Assembly (NCBI RefSeq): GCF_000317225.1
Contig: NZ_AJLL01000061.1
Coordinates: 62,001-126,000 of the forward strand
DNA: 64,000 nucleotides
Direction of reading: 5' to 3'
Source of the DNA: Fischerella thermalis PCC 7521
Lineage (GTDB): Bacteria; Cyanobacteriota; Cyanobacteriia; Cyanobacteriales; Nostocaceae
Position numbers and translations under genes: made by a program. The first letter of the stretch is position 1, and each line of letters begins with the position of its first letter. A model generated the notes under the pieces. The model saw nothing but the letters and a program-made list of their open reading frames with translations, ran no database searches and was not told the origin of the DNA. Below are positions 17,120 through 25,353 of the stretch, in pieces.

Positions 17120-19144
17120 ATGGCGAATACTTTAGGCGTAAACCTGCATGGAGTTTCTTACTGGTCTAGCCAATTACCATTTTTGGATCACTTCAAAACG
17201 GCCAGTGACTGGATGCCTCAAAATTCCAAAACAGGAGACAAGCCGCAAGGAATTCAACTGGATTTAGATGAAAATGGTTGGGTAAAATCCTTACCGAAAT
17301 CAGGCAGTGGCAATTATGATAGCGTTCAAACTCTGGTCAATCTCATCTCTCCCGCACCAGGAGTCAAAGAAAACTACCCTAGTGGTAAATATGTAGTTTT
17401 GTACGAAGGCGAGGGCAAGCTAGAGTATGGCTCGGATGCCAAGCTCGATACCAGTGCTTCTAAACCTGGTCGTGATGTAATTAATGTCACGCCTTCTAGT
17501 AAGGGAATATCCTTATCTCTTACCGAAACAGACCCTAAAGGTACAGGAAATTATCTTCGCAACATCCGCCTTGTACCTGAAGCCGAGGAAAAAAATTACC
17601 AGAAACAGGTATTTAATCCTACCTTTGTTGAGAAAACTGACAATTACTCCACCCTCCGATTTATGGATTGGATGGGTACTAACAACTCCAAACAGAGTGA
17701 TTGGCAAAATCGGCCGACAGTTGACAGTTCTACTTACACCTACTTTAATAAGGGTGTGCCTGTAGAAGTAATGGTTGACTTAGCCAATCGTACTGGGGCG
17801 AATCCTTGGTTTAATATGCCCCACCAAGCCTCCGATGAATACATGGCTAACTTTGCCAAGGTTGTCAAAGAAAAGCTCAACCCCAACCTGAAGGTTTATG
17901 TAGAATATTCCAACGAAGTGTGGAATGGTGCTTTTGGTCAACATCAATGGGCGCAGGAGCAAGGGCAAAAGTTGGGTGGTGACTGGACAGACTGGCACAG
18001 TCGCCGTACAGAACAGATGGGTGATATTTGGGATAAAGCCTTTGGCAACGATCGCGATCGCGTGGTCACGGTTCTCGGCGCTCAGAATGGTAACTTACAG
18101 TTGACTGAGCAACTGGTGCAGAAGGTGAAGGCGTACGATCCAAATTCTACAGTAGATGCGATCGGCATTGCTCCTTACCTGGGGATATTTGTAACTCCCA
18201 ACAAACAAGATTGGACACTTGCAGAATCGGAAGTAGAAAGCTGGACTAAAGAACCAGACGGAGGTTTGAACAAAGTCTTTGACTACTTGAACAAAACAGA
18301 ACTACCCAAACAACTAGACAACATCAGCAAGCATTCAGAACAGGCGAAAAAATATGGTCTGGATCTAGTTGGCTATGAAGGTGGACAGCATCTGACAGGG
18401 CTTAACGGGTCAGAGAATAATCAGGCAATCACTGATTTATTTATCGAGGCTAACCGTGACCCACGTATGGGGCAAGTGTATAAAGAATACCTCGAAGGTT
18501 GGGACAAGCTAAGTGGTGATAGTGAACTTGTCGTCTACTCCGACATTGTCACACCAACTAAATGGGGGGCTTGGGGTGCTTTAGAACACGTTAACCAATC
18601 TACTTCTCCGAAATGGGAGGTGATACAAGATTTTATCAACAATGGTGGTAACTCTCAATCAGCTACTCCCATCACACAAACTGCTAGTAACGGGAGTGAT
18701 ACCTTCAATAATGGTCAAAGTCAGACCGAAGTCAAGGGGTATATGCACGATCGCGGTGTCGATATCCTCATGGGTAGTTCAAACAATGATGAACTATCAG
18801 GAGGTAAAGGCCAAGATACTCTCAATAGCTTGGGAGAAGATGAATTAACTGGTGGTGCTGGGCGCGATCGCTTTATCTATCAGGATGTGCAAAGCCAAGG
18901 AGATACCATTACTGATTTTGACCACAATCAAGATGCGATCGACTTGCGTCAAATTATGTCTGGTCCAGCTTATAGCGGCTCAAATAAATTCTCTGACTAC
19001 CTGGACCTTCAACAGGTTGGTAGTGATACAGCCGTTCGGCTAGACATCGATGGAAGTCAAAAATCCGGTGGTTTCGAGAATTTGATGATGTTGTCAAACG
19101 TTGATGCATCCAGTTTAAGCCCCAGTAACTTTGTTCTGAGTTAG
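17120..19144 (+). CDS. Glycosidase-like (cellulose-binding type) protein with RTX repeats and type I secretion target domain
   Basis: A 674-residue protein from the ATG at 17120 (AAAGGGA seven bases upstream, as in the preceding gene). Residues 1-~160 form the N-terminal domain shared in part with the previous cargo. Residues ~165-505 resemble a clan GH-A-like barrel, with conspicuous acids in VYVEYSNEVWNG and GLDLVGYEGGQH. A C-terminal RTX segment (GGKGQDTL, GGAGRDRF) is followed by ITDFDHNQDAIDLRQI and a ~80-residue target domain of the VCA0849 type. This is a standard C-terminal, uncleaved type I secretion signal and fits the inactive C39-like domain of the exporter 4 kb away. The probable role is carbohydrate-directed and extracellular; the enzymatic activity is unproven. 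Confidence 0.82.
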   Translation: MANTLGVNLHGVSYWSSQLPFLDHFKTASDWMPQNSKTGDKPQGIQLDLDENGWVKSLPKSGSGNYDSVQTLVNLISPAPGVKENYPSGKYVVLYEGEGKLEYGSDAKLDTSASKPGRDVINVTPSSKGISLSLTETDPKGTGNYLRNIRLVPEAEEKNYQKQVFNPTFVEKTDNYSTLRFMDWMGTNNSKQSDWQNRPTVDSSTYTYFNKGVPVEVMVDLANRTGANPWFNMPHQASDEYMANFAKVVKEKLNPNLKVYVEYSNEVWNGAFGQHQWAQEQGQKLGGDWTDWHSRRTEQMGDIWDKAFGNDRDRVVTVLGAQNGNLQLTEQLVQKVKAYDPNSTVDAIGIAPYLGIFVTPNKQDWTLAESEVESWTKEPDGGLNKVFDYLNKTELPKQLDNISKHSEQAKKYGLDLVGYEGGQHLTGLNGSENNQAITDLFIEANRDPRMGQVYKEYLEGWDKLSGDSELVVYSDIVTPTKWGAWGALEHVNQSTSPKWEVIQDFINNGGNSQSATPITQTASNGSDTFNNGQSQTEVKGYMHDRGVDILMGSSNNDELSGGKGQDTLNSLGEDELTGGAGRDRFIYQDVQSQGDTITDFDHNQDAIDLRQIMSGPAYSGSNKFSDYLDLQQVGSDTAVRLDIDGSQKSGGFENLMMLSNVDASSLSPSNFVLS

Positions 19145-19152
19145 TGATTTAT

Positions 19153-19174
19153 AGGGCGCACGGTTGTGCGCCCT
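19153..19174. terminator. Hairpin between second and third cargo genes
   Basis: AGGGCGCAC and GTGCGCCCT form a perfect 9-bp GC-rich stem with a GGTT tetraloop, 8 bases after the preceding stop codon. There is no U-tract, so it may be an mRNA-stabilising or partial terminator hairpin. Confidence 0.55.
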
Positions 19175-19223
19175 GACAGGGGTGCATGGCTATTTCTATT
19201 TGGAAAAATGTGAGGATAGTGAA

Positions 19224-20216
19224 ATGGCGACAAACAATATGACATTTGAACAACAAGTTGTTGAGCTAACAAACCAAGAACGAGCTAAAAATGGTCTTGC
19301 ACCTCTAAAAGAGAATGCTGAACTCAACTATGCTGCTGACGAATATGCTGAACAGATGTCAGAAACTGGTGTTTTGAGTCACACAGCGCCAGATGGTTCT
19401 CGCCCGTGGGATCGAGCAAAGGCTGTTGGTTATGAAGCGCAAACAATGGGCGAAAACATCGCCGCAGGTCAAAAAACTCCTGAACAGGTTGTGGCTGATT
19501 GGATGAACAGTCCTGGACACCGGGCTAATATTCTCAATCCCAAATATACTGAAATCGGTGTTGGCTTTGATGACAATTACTGGGTTCAGAAGTTTGGTAG
19601 TGGTGATCTTAACCCTGATAGCTACATCCCAAATTCCTCATCTTCTGATACTTCTGGATCTTCTAAACCTACACCTCAACCAGGTGATGATACTGATACC
19701 GGGAGTGGCGAAACGGTTAAGCCACCAGAAAGCAGCCAAGATGATGATGTCATTGAGGGTAGCCCAACGAATGATCAATTGAATGGAGGAAATAAGAAAA
19801 AACCCCTCACGGGTGATGCTGATGTCGATATGCTGACTGGTGATCAAGGCAAAAATGTATTACCCGGAGGAAAAGATAAAAATGTCCTCAAGGTCGGTGA
19901 TTGGAACAAGAACCTCCTTGATATTCTTTTTGGTGGTAGAAGCGATCGCCTAGTATATGGCACTGTACAAGACCAAGACGTGATTGCTGGTGCTGATACT
20001 AATCAGAACGGAAGCAACCTGCGTCAAATTTTGGCCGGCCAGGTTAATAGCGGTCAAAATCAATTCTCTGATTACCTGAAACCCAAAAACATTGGTGGTG
20101 ATACCACTAGTTGTTTTGACGTATTTGACAATACAAAACTTGGTGGGTTTGATAATTCCTCTGTGATGCCAAACTTAGATGCATCTAAATTAACTAGTGG
20201 TAACTTCATGAAGTAA
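19224..20216 (+). CDS. CAP/SCP-domain protein with decayed RTX tail, candidate secreted cargo
   Basis: A 330-residue protein from the ATG at 19224, preceded by GAGGA; the in-frame upstream extension begins in the hairpin region and lacks a ribosome-binding site. Residues ~8-125 are a bacterial CAP (SCP/PR1) domain with LTNQERAKNGLAPL, SHTAPDGSRPWDR, GENIAAG and SPGHRANIL. A Ser/Thr/Pro linker follows, then a tail homologous to the RTX/target domain of the preceding protein (LRQILAG, FSDYL, GGFDN, NLDASKL). In the tail many calcium-binding Gly/Asp positions are replaced by Lys or Asn (GGNKKKPLTG, GGKDKNVLKVG) and ITDFD has become IAGAD. It lies 79 bases after the second cargo and is probably a third substrate, or a decaying one. 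Confidence 0.8.
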   Translation: MATNNMTFEQQVVELTNQERAKNGLAPLKENAELNYAADEYAEQMSETGVLSHTAPDGSRPWDRAKAVGYEAQTMGENIAAGQKTPEQVVADWMNSPGHRANILNPKYTEIGVGFDDNYWVQKFGSGDLNPDSYIPNSSSSDTSGSSKPTPQPGDDTDTGSGETVKPPESSQDDDVIEGSPTNDQLNGGNKKKPLTGDADVDMLTGDQGKNVLPGGKDKNVLKVGDWNKNLLDILFGGRSDRLVYGTVQDQDVIAGADTNQNGSNLRQILAGQVNSGQNQFSDYLKPKNIGGDTTSCFDVFDNTKLGGFDNSSVMPNLDASKLTSGNFMK

Positions 20217-20328
20217 TCCAGGGAAATAGGAATAAAGAGGAACATAGACGCGCCCTGCGCTGCTTCGGTGCAGGGTAAATCAACATTCTCGCGGCTGTGT
20301 TGGGTAAGCCCACGCTCAACAAATAAAC

Positions 20329-20421
20329 AGGACTTACGCAAAATACCTCTCCAACTCTTATTCCTCCGTGTCCTCTGCGCCTCTGTGGTTTTATTATTTC
20401 GTGATTTGTCCGTAAGTCCTA
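20329..20421. repeat. Miniature inverted-repeat element (93 bp)
   Basis: AGGACTTACG at the left end and CGTAAGTCCT at the right end are perfect 10-bp terminal inverted repeats around an internal CTCTTATTCCTCCGTGTCC-type core. A related, right-end-truncated copy is at 35627-35697. There is no coding capacity, so it is a MITE-like non-autonomous element. Confidence 0.7.
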
Positions 20422-20472
20422 ATAAATCGATGCTATTAGCCAAGGATTTTAATCCTTGGTGGTTTTTGGTTT

Positions 20473-20754
20473 TTAACCTTGTTGTAAAAATTCAATTTTT
20501 GGTAACAACGGATCAGTAACCATAGCCACACCACCAAAACCCCAACGTTTGAGCAAAGCTTTTAGCTGGGAACCAGGAATAGATTCCACAGCAAAACGAT
20601 TCGCTAATTCTCCCGCGTGGGTGTTGAGATAGCTAAGAGCATCAGAGTGTTCACGAAACATTAATAGGTAACTCACACCTTCTACATTGGGATGGGCTGT
20701 GAGATAACGACCGTCAGTTTTTGACCTTACTAAATAATAAATTTCGGAAAACAT
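20473..20754 (-). CDS. Small conserved cyanobacterial protein of unknown function
   Basis: A 93-residue soluble protein, MFSEIYYLVRSKTDGRYL onward, with no signal peptide, membrane span or metal motif. The alternating hydrophobic pattern and SYLLMFREHSDALSYLN suggest a small alpha/beta fold. It stands alone between a MITE and an inverted STRR tract, upstream of and divergent from nothing obvious. I do not recognise a function; amino-acid composition and codon use look like those of a real gene. Confidence 0.65.
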   Translation of the reverse strand: MFSEIYYLVRSKTDGRYLTAHPNVEGVSYLLMFREHSDALSYLNTHAGELANRFAVESIPGSQLKALLKRWGFGGVAMVTDPLLPKIEFLQQG

Positions 20755-20756
20755 AG

Positions 20757-20838
20757 TTAATGGTCAATTGTTATTGGTTGGTTGTTGGTTGTTGGTTGGA
20801 ATAACAAACAACAAACAACCAATAACCAACAACAAATA
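20757..20838. repeat. Inverted STRR array (TTGGTTG / CAACCAA heptamers)
   Basis: TTGTTGG heptamers are followed after ~10 bases by their complements (AACAAAC, CAATAACCAAC), so the tract can fold into a long imperfect hairpin between two minus-strand genes. It could act as a transcription or mRNA-stability barrier. Confidence 0.7.
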
Positions 20839-20843
20839 AAGGA

Positions 20844-21890
20844 CTAATTTAAATTTTCTAAACGAATACGAGGATCGGCGGCTTTGAGTAACAAATCTGC
20901 TATCAAGTTACCAACTATTAATAACACTGCACCCATTACTAAGCTTGCCATCAGTAAATATAAATCTTGATTTTGCACTGCTTGCAAAGTTAATCTTCCT
21001 AAACCGGGCCAATTGAAGAAAAATTCAGCAATAAATGCACCACTTAGTAAACCCGCCAGTTCAAAACCTAACAAAGTTATTAAGGGGTTGATGGCGTTCC
21101 GCAAAGCATGAACGTAAATGACTCGATTTTCTGGTAGCCCTTTAGCGCGAGCTGTTTGAATGTAATCTTGACGCAGTACATCTAATAGTTCACCACGAGT
21201 AATGCGCTGTAACCCAGCAAAGCTAGTGATGCTGAGGGCGATAGTGGGTAAAATCATGTGCCAGCCGACATCGAGAATTTTACCAAACCATGTCAAATCA
21301 GTGTAATTGATGCTGGTCATCCCACCTACAGGAAATAGGGGAGTAGTCAATTGAGCAAAAATCAGCAATAACAAAGCAGTGATAAAACTGGGAAATCCTT
21401 GTCCAGCATAGCTAATCACTTGTAAAATTCGGTCTGTAAAGCGATTTTGCTTTACAGCAGCAACGATACCCAACGGAATAGCGATCGCCCAAGTCACAAT
21501 CAAAGAAGAGATCGCCAATAATAAAGTTGCTGGAACTCGCTCCCAAATCAGTGACGCTACAGAACGCTGGTAAACAAAACTTGTGCCAAAATCCCCTTTA
21601 GTGATAATACGCCACAGCCAAAGAAAAAATTGCTCTGGCCATGACTTATCCAAACCAAATTGTCGCCTGAGTTGTTCAATTCTCGCTGGATCGATTTTTG
21701 GATTTTGCTGTAGTGTGGATAAAAAATCTCCAGGAGCAAGTTGAATAATAAAAAACGACAACGCCGACGCCAAAAACAAAGTTAACAGCGCCTGCAATAA
21801 TCTTTTAATCACATAAAGAAAAGTTTCGCTAGTAAATGTCCTCACTAGCCAATGCCAAAATACTTCCGGGGAAATTTTTGTGGTAGTCAT
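20844..21890 (-). CDS. Peptide/nickel-type ABC transporter permease (DppB/OppB family)
   Basis: A 348-residue inner-membrane permease with a long N-terminal membrane segment (about 27-50, VIKRLLQALLTLFLASALSFFIIQLAPGD) and five further helices. The N-terminal RRQFGLDKSWPEQFFLWL region and the EAA-type loop (TARAKGLPENRVIYVHALRNAINPL) are typical of BPD_transp_1 proteins of the dipeptide/oligopeptide group. The substrate cannot be inferred. The gene is an orphan: no second permease, ATPase or binding protein lies next to it, as is common in cyanobacteria where these subunits are scattered. Downstream it ends next to an STRR hairpin; upstream is another STRR tract. Confidence 0.88.
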   Translation of the reverse strand: MTTTKISPEVFWHWLVRTFTSETFLYVIKRLLQALLTLFLASALSFFIIQLAPGDFLSTLQQNPKIDPARIEQLRRQFGLDKSWPEQFFLWLWRIITKGDFGTSFVYQRSVASLIWERVPATLLLAISSLIVTWAIAIPLGIVAAVKQNRFTDRILQVISYAGQGFPSFITALLLLIFAQLTTPLFPVGGMTSINYTDLTWFGKILDVGWHMILPTIALSITSFAGLQRITRGELLDVLRQDYIQTARAKGLPENRVIYVHALRNAINPLITLLGFELAGLLSGAFIAEFFFNWPGLGRLTLQAVQNQDLYLLMASLVMGAVLLIVGNLIADLLLKAADPRIRLENLN

Positions 21891-21891
21891 T

Positions 21892-22023
21892 TGTCATTAG
21901 TCCTTTGTCATTAGTCATTAGTCATTCGTTATTTGCCATTTTTTTAGTCCTTTGCTATTTGTAACAAGTAGTAACTATTAATCAATGACCAATGACCAAT
22001 GACCAATGACCAATGATTAATGA
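21892..22023. repeat. STRR tract (TTAGTCA / AATGACC heptamers)
   Basis: Several TCATTAG heptamers (21892-21935) are followed by a run of AATGACC and TAATGAT heptamers (21980-22023) reaching the apt stop codon. The two halves are in opposite orientation and can pair. Confidence 0.8.
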
Positions 22024-22542
22024 TTAATATTCAACAAGGCTGACAATCGGCACATCTGGCAGATTTTTACGCCCTTGTAAATCTCGTAGCTCGATAATAA
22101 ACCCAAATCCTACCAGTTCGCAGCCGATTTTTTCTACTAGTTTTGCTGTTGCGCCTGCGGTTCCACCTGTGGCAATCAAATCGTCTACAATCAAAACTCG
22201 ACTTTGGGGGTGCAAAGCATCTTGATGTACTTCCAAACAATCTTTACCGTACTCTAGTTCATATTCAATCGAATGTACTGCTGCTGGTAGTTTACCTGGT
22301 TTACGGACAGGGATAAAACCAGCTCCTAATTGATAAGCCAGAGGTGTGCCAAACATGAAGCCCCGTGACTCCATTCCAATCACGTAATCTGCTTTCAGTC
22401 CGGCGTCTAAAATTTTTTGTGTAAACAAATCTATGGTGTAGCGCAGCCCTTGGGGGTCGCGCAGTAGTGTAGTAATATCTCGAAATAAAATTCCGGATTT
22501 AGGAAAATCTGGAATATCACGAATCAGAGATTTTAGGTCCAT
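22024..22542 (-). CDS. apt: Adenine phosphoribosyltransferase
   Basis: A 172-residue purine-salvage enzyme that makes AMP from adenine and PRPP. The PRPP-binding signature [18 protein letters not shown] is clear, as are the N-terminal [18 protein letters not shown], the ESRGFMFG loop and the flexible [15 protein letters not shown] loop. The start at 22542 ([10 protein letters not shown]) matches the usual N-terminus; the frame is open upstream to 22578 but those 12 residues are not family-like. Neither start has a strong Shine-Dalgarno sequence. It is cytoplasmic and transcribed in the same direction as the peptide permease but separated from it by 133 bases of tandem repeat. Confidence 0.93.
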   Translation of the reverse strand: MDLKSLIRDIPDFPKSGILFRDITTLLRDPQGLRYTIDLFTQKILDAGLKADYVIGMESRGFMFGTPLAYQLGAGFIPVRKPGKLPAAVHSIEYELEYGKDCLEVHQDALHPQSRVLIVDDLIATGGTAGATAKLVEKIGCELVGFGFIIELRDLQGRKNLPDVPIVSLVEY

Positions 22543-23056
22543 AGGTAAAGATAGATAGCGTAGATGAAGGTGGAACAAAATTTAGAGAAAGGTTAAAGAG
22601 AAAAAGCTGATGGTGGGGAAAGAGGGAGAAAGATTTCACCCCACTACCCCGCCTCCCTGTAACAGAAGCTCACCACCTTATCTGGTGAACACCTTTATTT
22701 GCCCTCTTAATTGCCTAATATCCGGACGGAAATACATCAGGCGATGGCGGGCAGCTACCTGACAAATCGTACACTATTATGTCGTAGGCTTTGAATTAGT
22801 AATAAATGCCATCCATTGACGATTACCGGAAATTACACCAAGGTAAGGATGAAATGATACTAAGTAAACTATAAGAAACAACTGTGTTTGGAAAACTTGC
22901 ATTTGTGTATGCGGAAAACTTTAAGTAGAACGGGTAAGTTAATGTATGTATCGGGCAACTATGCCCTCATCACAACTAAACACATGCCACGCCATCTTGG
23001 CTATATATCTTAAATTAGTTTTACCGACTCTGTCGCAGCCGTACAAGGTATTTATA
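22543..23056. other. Intergenic region upstream of apt and the DUF3038 gene
   Basis: Divergent promoter region of about 510 bases. A short hairpin TCACCA/TGGTGA (22670-22688) is the only clear structure. The in-frame ATG/ATA codons upstream of 23057 are not preceded by a ribosome-binding site. I see no RNA gene here. Confidence 0.5.
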
Positions 23057-23683
23057 ATGAATGTCTCCGCTAGTTTATCGCCTTATAACAGTCCAACTCC
23101 CCAGTCACCGCCGATGATTTTGGATACTTTACCTGATCCTGCTATTGAAGGACAGGTCTGCCCTCGTAAAACTAGGGTGCAAATAGACTTAATTTTATTG
23201 GCAATTGAAGCTTTGGAACTTGGTGGTTCAGAAGCTATTTTGTCGTTTGCACAAGAGTTGGAATTGAAAGGAATTATTAAAGACAGGGTGAATTTGTGGC
23301 GAATGCGTAGCACTAATCCCCTCAGAAGAGCGCACAATCGCCGCTCTTTGACAATCATGGAAGCCAAAGCTTTGGTGGTAATTGCTTGCTATTTAGCACG
23401 GCGCTTGACAGTTGTGATCCGTCAGTTGCTCATGATCTACCAGCAACTGGATGAAAAGCAGATTCCCCTGGAACAAAATTTGCGATTATCTAATTACCTA
23501 GAAAGGTTTAGAGCGCATTTCAAAAGCCGGATGAATCCACGACGTTCAGGGATAATGGCATTAAATTCAGATGAAAAATTAGATGAGTTGGCTATAGATC
23601 TGCTGGGTAAATTACTATTTTGTACCGGTACGGCTGGTATGCAGCGGTTTTGGATCAGTCTTTTTGACGGTGAAGTGGAATGA
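23057..23683 (+). CDS. DUF3038 protein
   Basis: A 208-residue soluble protein from the ATG at 23057 (AAGG eight bases upstream); an in-frame start at 22946 would add 37 residues without support. The central region (VQIDLILLAIEALELGGSE, LIIKDRVNLWRMRS-like, and a helical C-terminal half with QRFWISLFDGEVE at the end) matches the cyanobacterial DUF3038 family as I remember it. The stop codon overlaps the start of the DUF4335 gene by four bases (ATGA), so the two are translationally coupled and probably form a complex or pathway. Function unknown. Confidence 0.8.
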   Translation: MNVSASLSPYNSPTPQSPPMILDTLPDPAIEGQVCPRKTRVQIDLILLAIEALELGGSEAILSFAQELELKGIIKDRVNLWRMRSTNPLRRAHNRRSLTIMEAKALVVIACYLARRLTVVIRQLLMIYQQLDEKQIPLEQNLRLSNYLERFRAHFKSRMNPRRSGIMALNSDEKLDELAIDLLGKLLFCTGTAGMQRFWISLFDGEVE

Positions 23684-25248
23684 ATATTCAACGTAAGTAT
23701 AGTCTACCGAATTGTACGCTAGTTCTAGAGGGTTTAAGTGATGCTACAAGGGCTGCACAGTTTCAGGAACTGCGCCCAGCATTATCTATATTGGTGAATG
23801 CAGAATGTTATCTCTCAGGTTACACTCAACCACTATCGGGTGGCAGGGAATTTTTTGAAAGTTTGGTGAGGACAGTTAGTGCCTATGCTCAAGAATTTTT
23901 GAGTGGTGTTTCTCACCCACAAGCACACAATTTTGATTCGGAATTGGTGCAAATGCAGAAGGTCGATAAAAATCGACATCGGTTGTTTGTCAGTTCAGAA
24001 ATTCCCAATTGGCAAGCTTCACAGCCTGGTTATGTTACTGATGGCAAGCAGCCAATTCAAATAGATTTAAATACAGTGCAGTTGTTTGATTTGGTAGAAG
24101 CGGTTGATCAATTTTTTGCTGATACTCAAACTTTACCAGAGCTATCACTAGAATTACAACCAGTTCCCAAACGCTATGGCTCGACCAATGAGGTTTTGCT
24201 CAAGCAAGCAGTACCAGCTACTGTAGGAGTGACTAGTTTGGCAGCAGCAGCGATCGCTTTTGCCATGATCCCACCACCTCCACCACCACAACCAGCTACA
24301 CAGCAACAAACTGGTTCCACAACCTCAAGTGTCGCTCCTACAACCCCAGCTACTACCACTCCTTCAGAGCCTACTAACCAACTTGTAGCTACAAATCCTA
24401 CCCCAACAAGTGTAGATGCACAAATAGCTGCGACTCCAGCATTTACTCCTACTCCCAGTGTTAATGAACAGATAGCAGCAACTCCCGAATTTACTCCTAC
24501 ACCCACTTCTACGACTGTTGCTAACCCCATACCTCCTTCATCGTCTTTAGTAAATCAAGATTTAGAAGCACTTTTAACTAGTGTTCCGGAAATTACAGAT
24601 GCATCTCAGTTACGTGCCTTAAACCGCCAAGTTTATAATCAAATTCATCCCAACTGGAAAAATCGCCAAGGATTGAAGGAAGATTTAGTCTTCCGCGTGG
24701 GTGTAGCAGCAGATGGTGCGATTGTTGGTTACAAAGCTGTCAATCCAGGAGCAAATGAAGCTGTTAACCAAACTCCTTTACCAAATTTAATTTATAATCC
24801 TGCTGTTCGCCCCCCCATTACCAACGAACCGATCGCTCAATATCGAGTCGTCTTCACTAGAGATGGTATACTGCAAGTTAGCCCTTGGCGGGGTTACACA
24901 ACAAAACCGGATGTTGTCGGAGCTAAAATTACTGACAGCAATCAAGTCAAACAGTTAAAGCAACAACTGTATAATAGTATCCGCCACAATTGGTCTGGCA
25001 AACCCAGCTATACAATCGATTTAAAATATCGTGTGGCAGTTAACAAAGATGGCATCATTGCCGATTATGAACCACTGAACCAAGTAGCATTTGATTACTT
25101 CCGAGAAACGCCCCTGCCACAAATGTTTCAATCATCTAATGTCTCAAATCTATCAGTGCCAATTAGCAAAGAACCTCTGGCTCATTTCCAAGTCATCTTT
25201 CAGCCGAATGGCAAACTAGAAATTACTCCCTGGCAGGGGTATCAGTGA
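23680..25248 (+). CDS. DUF4335 protein with membrane anchor and two C-terminal repeats
   Basis: A 522-residue protein. Residues ~1-175 form the DUF4335 region (MNIQRKYSLPNCTLVLEGL), residues ~185-205 a single membrane-like segment (VTSLAAAAIAFAMI), residues ~205-300 a Pro/Thr-rich linker with an FTPTPS repeat. The C-terminus holds two ~100-residue homologous units, each with LNRQVYNQI/LKQQLYNSI, a TonB-C-like strand (VFRVGVAADG, KYRVAVNKDG) and an ending TPWQGY/SPWRGY. This suggests a cytoplasmic N-terminus and an outward-facing tandem-repeat domain. It overlaps the DUF3038 gene by four bases. The pairing is conserved in cyanobacteria to my knowledge; function is not known. Confidence 0.8.
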   Translation: MNIQRKYSLPNCTLVLEGLSDATRAAQFQELRPALSILVNAECYLSGYTQPLSGGREFFESLVRTVSAYAQEFLSGVSHPQAHNFDSELVQMQKVDKNRHRLFVSSEIPNWQASQPGYVTDGKQPIQIDLNTVQLFDLVEAVDQFFADTQTLPELSLELQPVPKRYGSTNEVLLKQAVPATVGVTSLAAAAIAFAMIPPPPPPQPATQQQTGSTTSSVAPTTPATTTPSEPTNQLVATNPTPTSVDAQIAATPAFTPTPSVNEQIAATPEFTPTPTSTTVANPIPPSSSLVNQDLEALLTSVPEITDASQLRALNRQVYNQIHPNWKNRQGLKEDLVFRVGVAADGAIVGYKAVNPGANEAVNQTPLPNLIYNPAVRPPITNEPIAQYRVVFTRDGILQVSPWRGYTTKPDVVGAKITDSNQVKQLKQQLYNSIRHNWSGKPSYTIDLKYRVAVNKDGIIADYEPLNQVAFDYFRETPLPQMFQSSNVSNLSVPISKEPLAHFQVIFQPNGKLEITPWQGYQ

Positions 25249-25353
25249 ATAGGGGAGCGGGGATCGAGAATTGGGTATTGTATTGAAAGTTGGTTGGTTT
25301 ATTACTCTCTGTTCCTTGTCTTCCTTGTCCTCCCTGTCCGCGCTCCCCGCTCC

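Noticed and set aside
24174-24530. 118-codon antisense frame rich in Gly/Val within the DUF4335 gene.
   Set aside because: It is the mirror of the Pro/Thr-rich linker and arises from codon bias.
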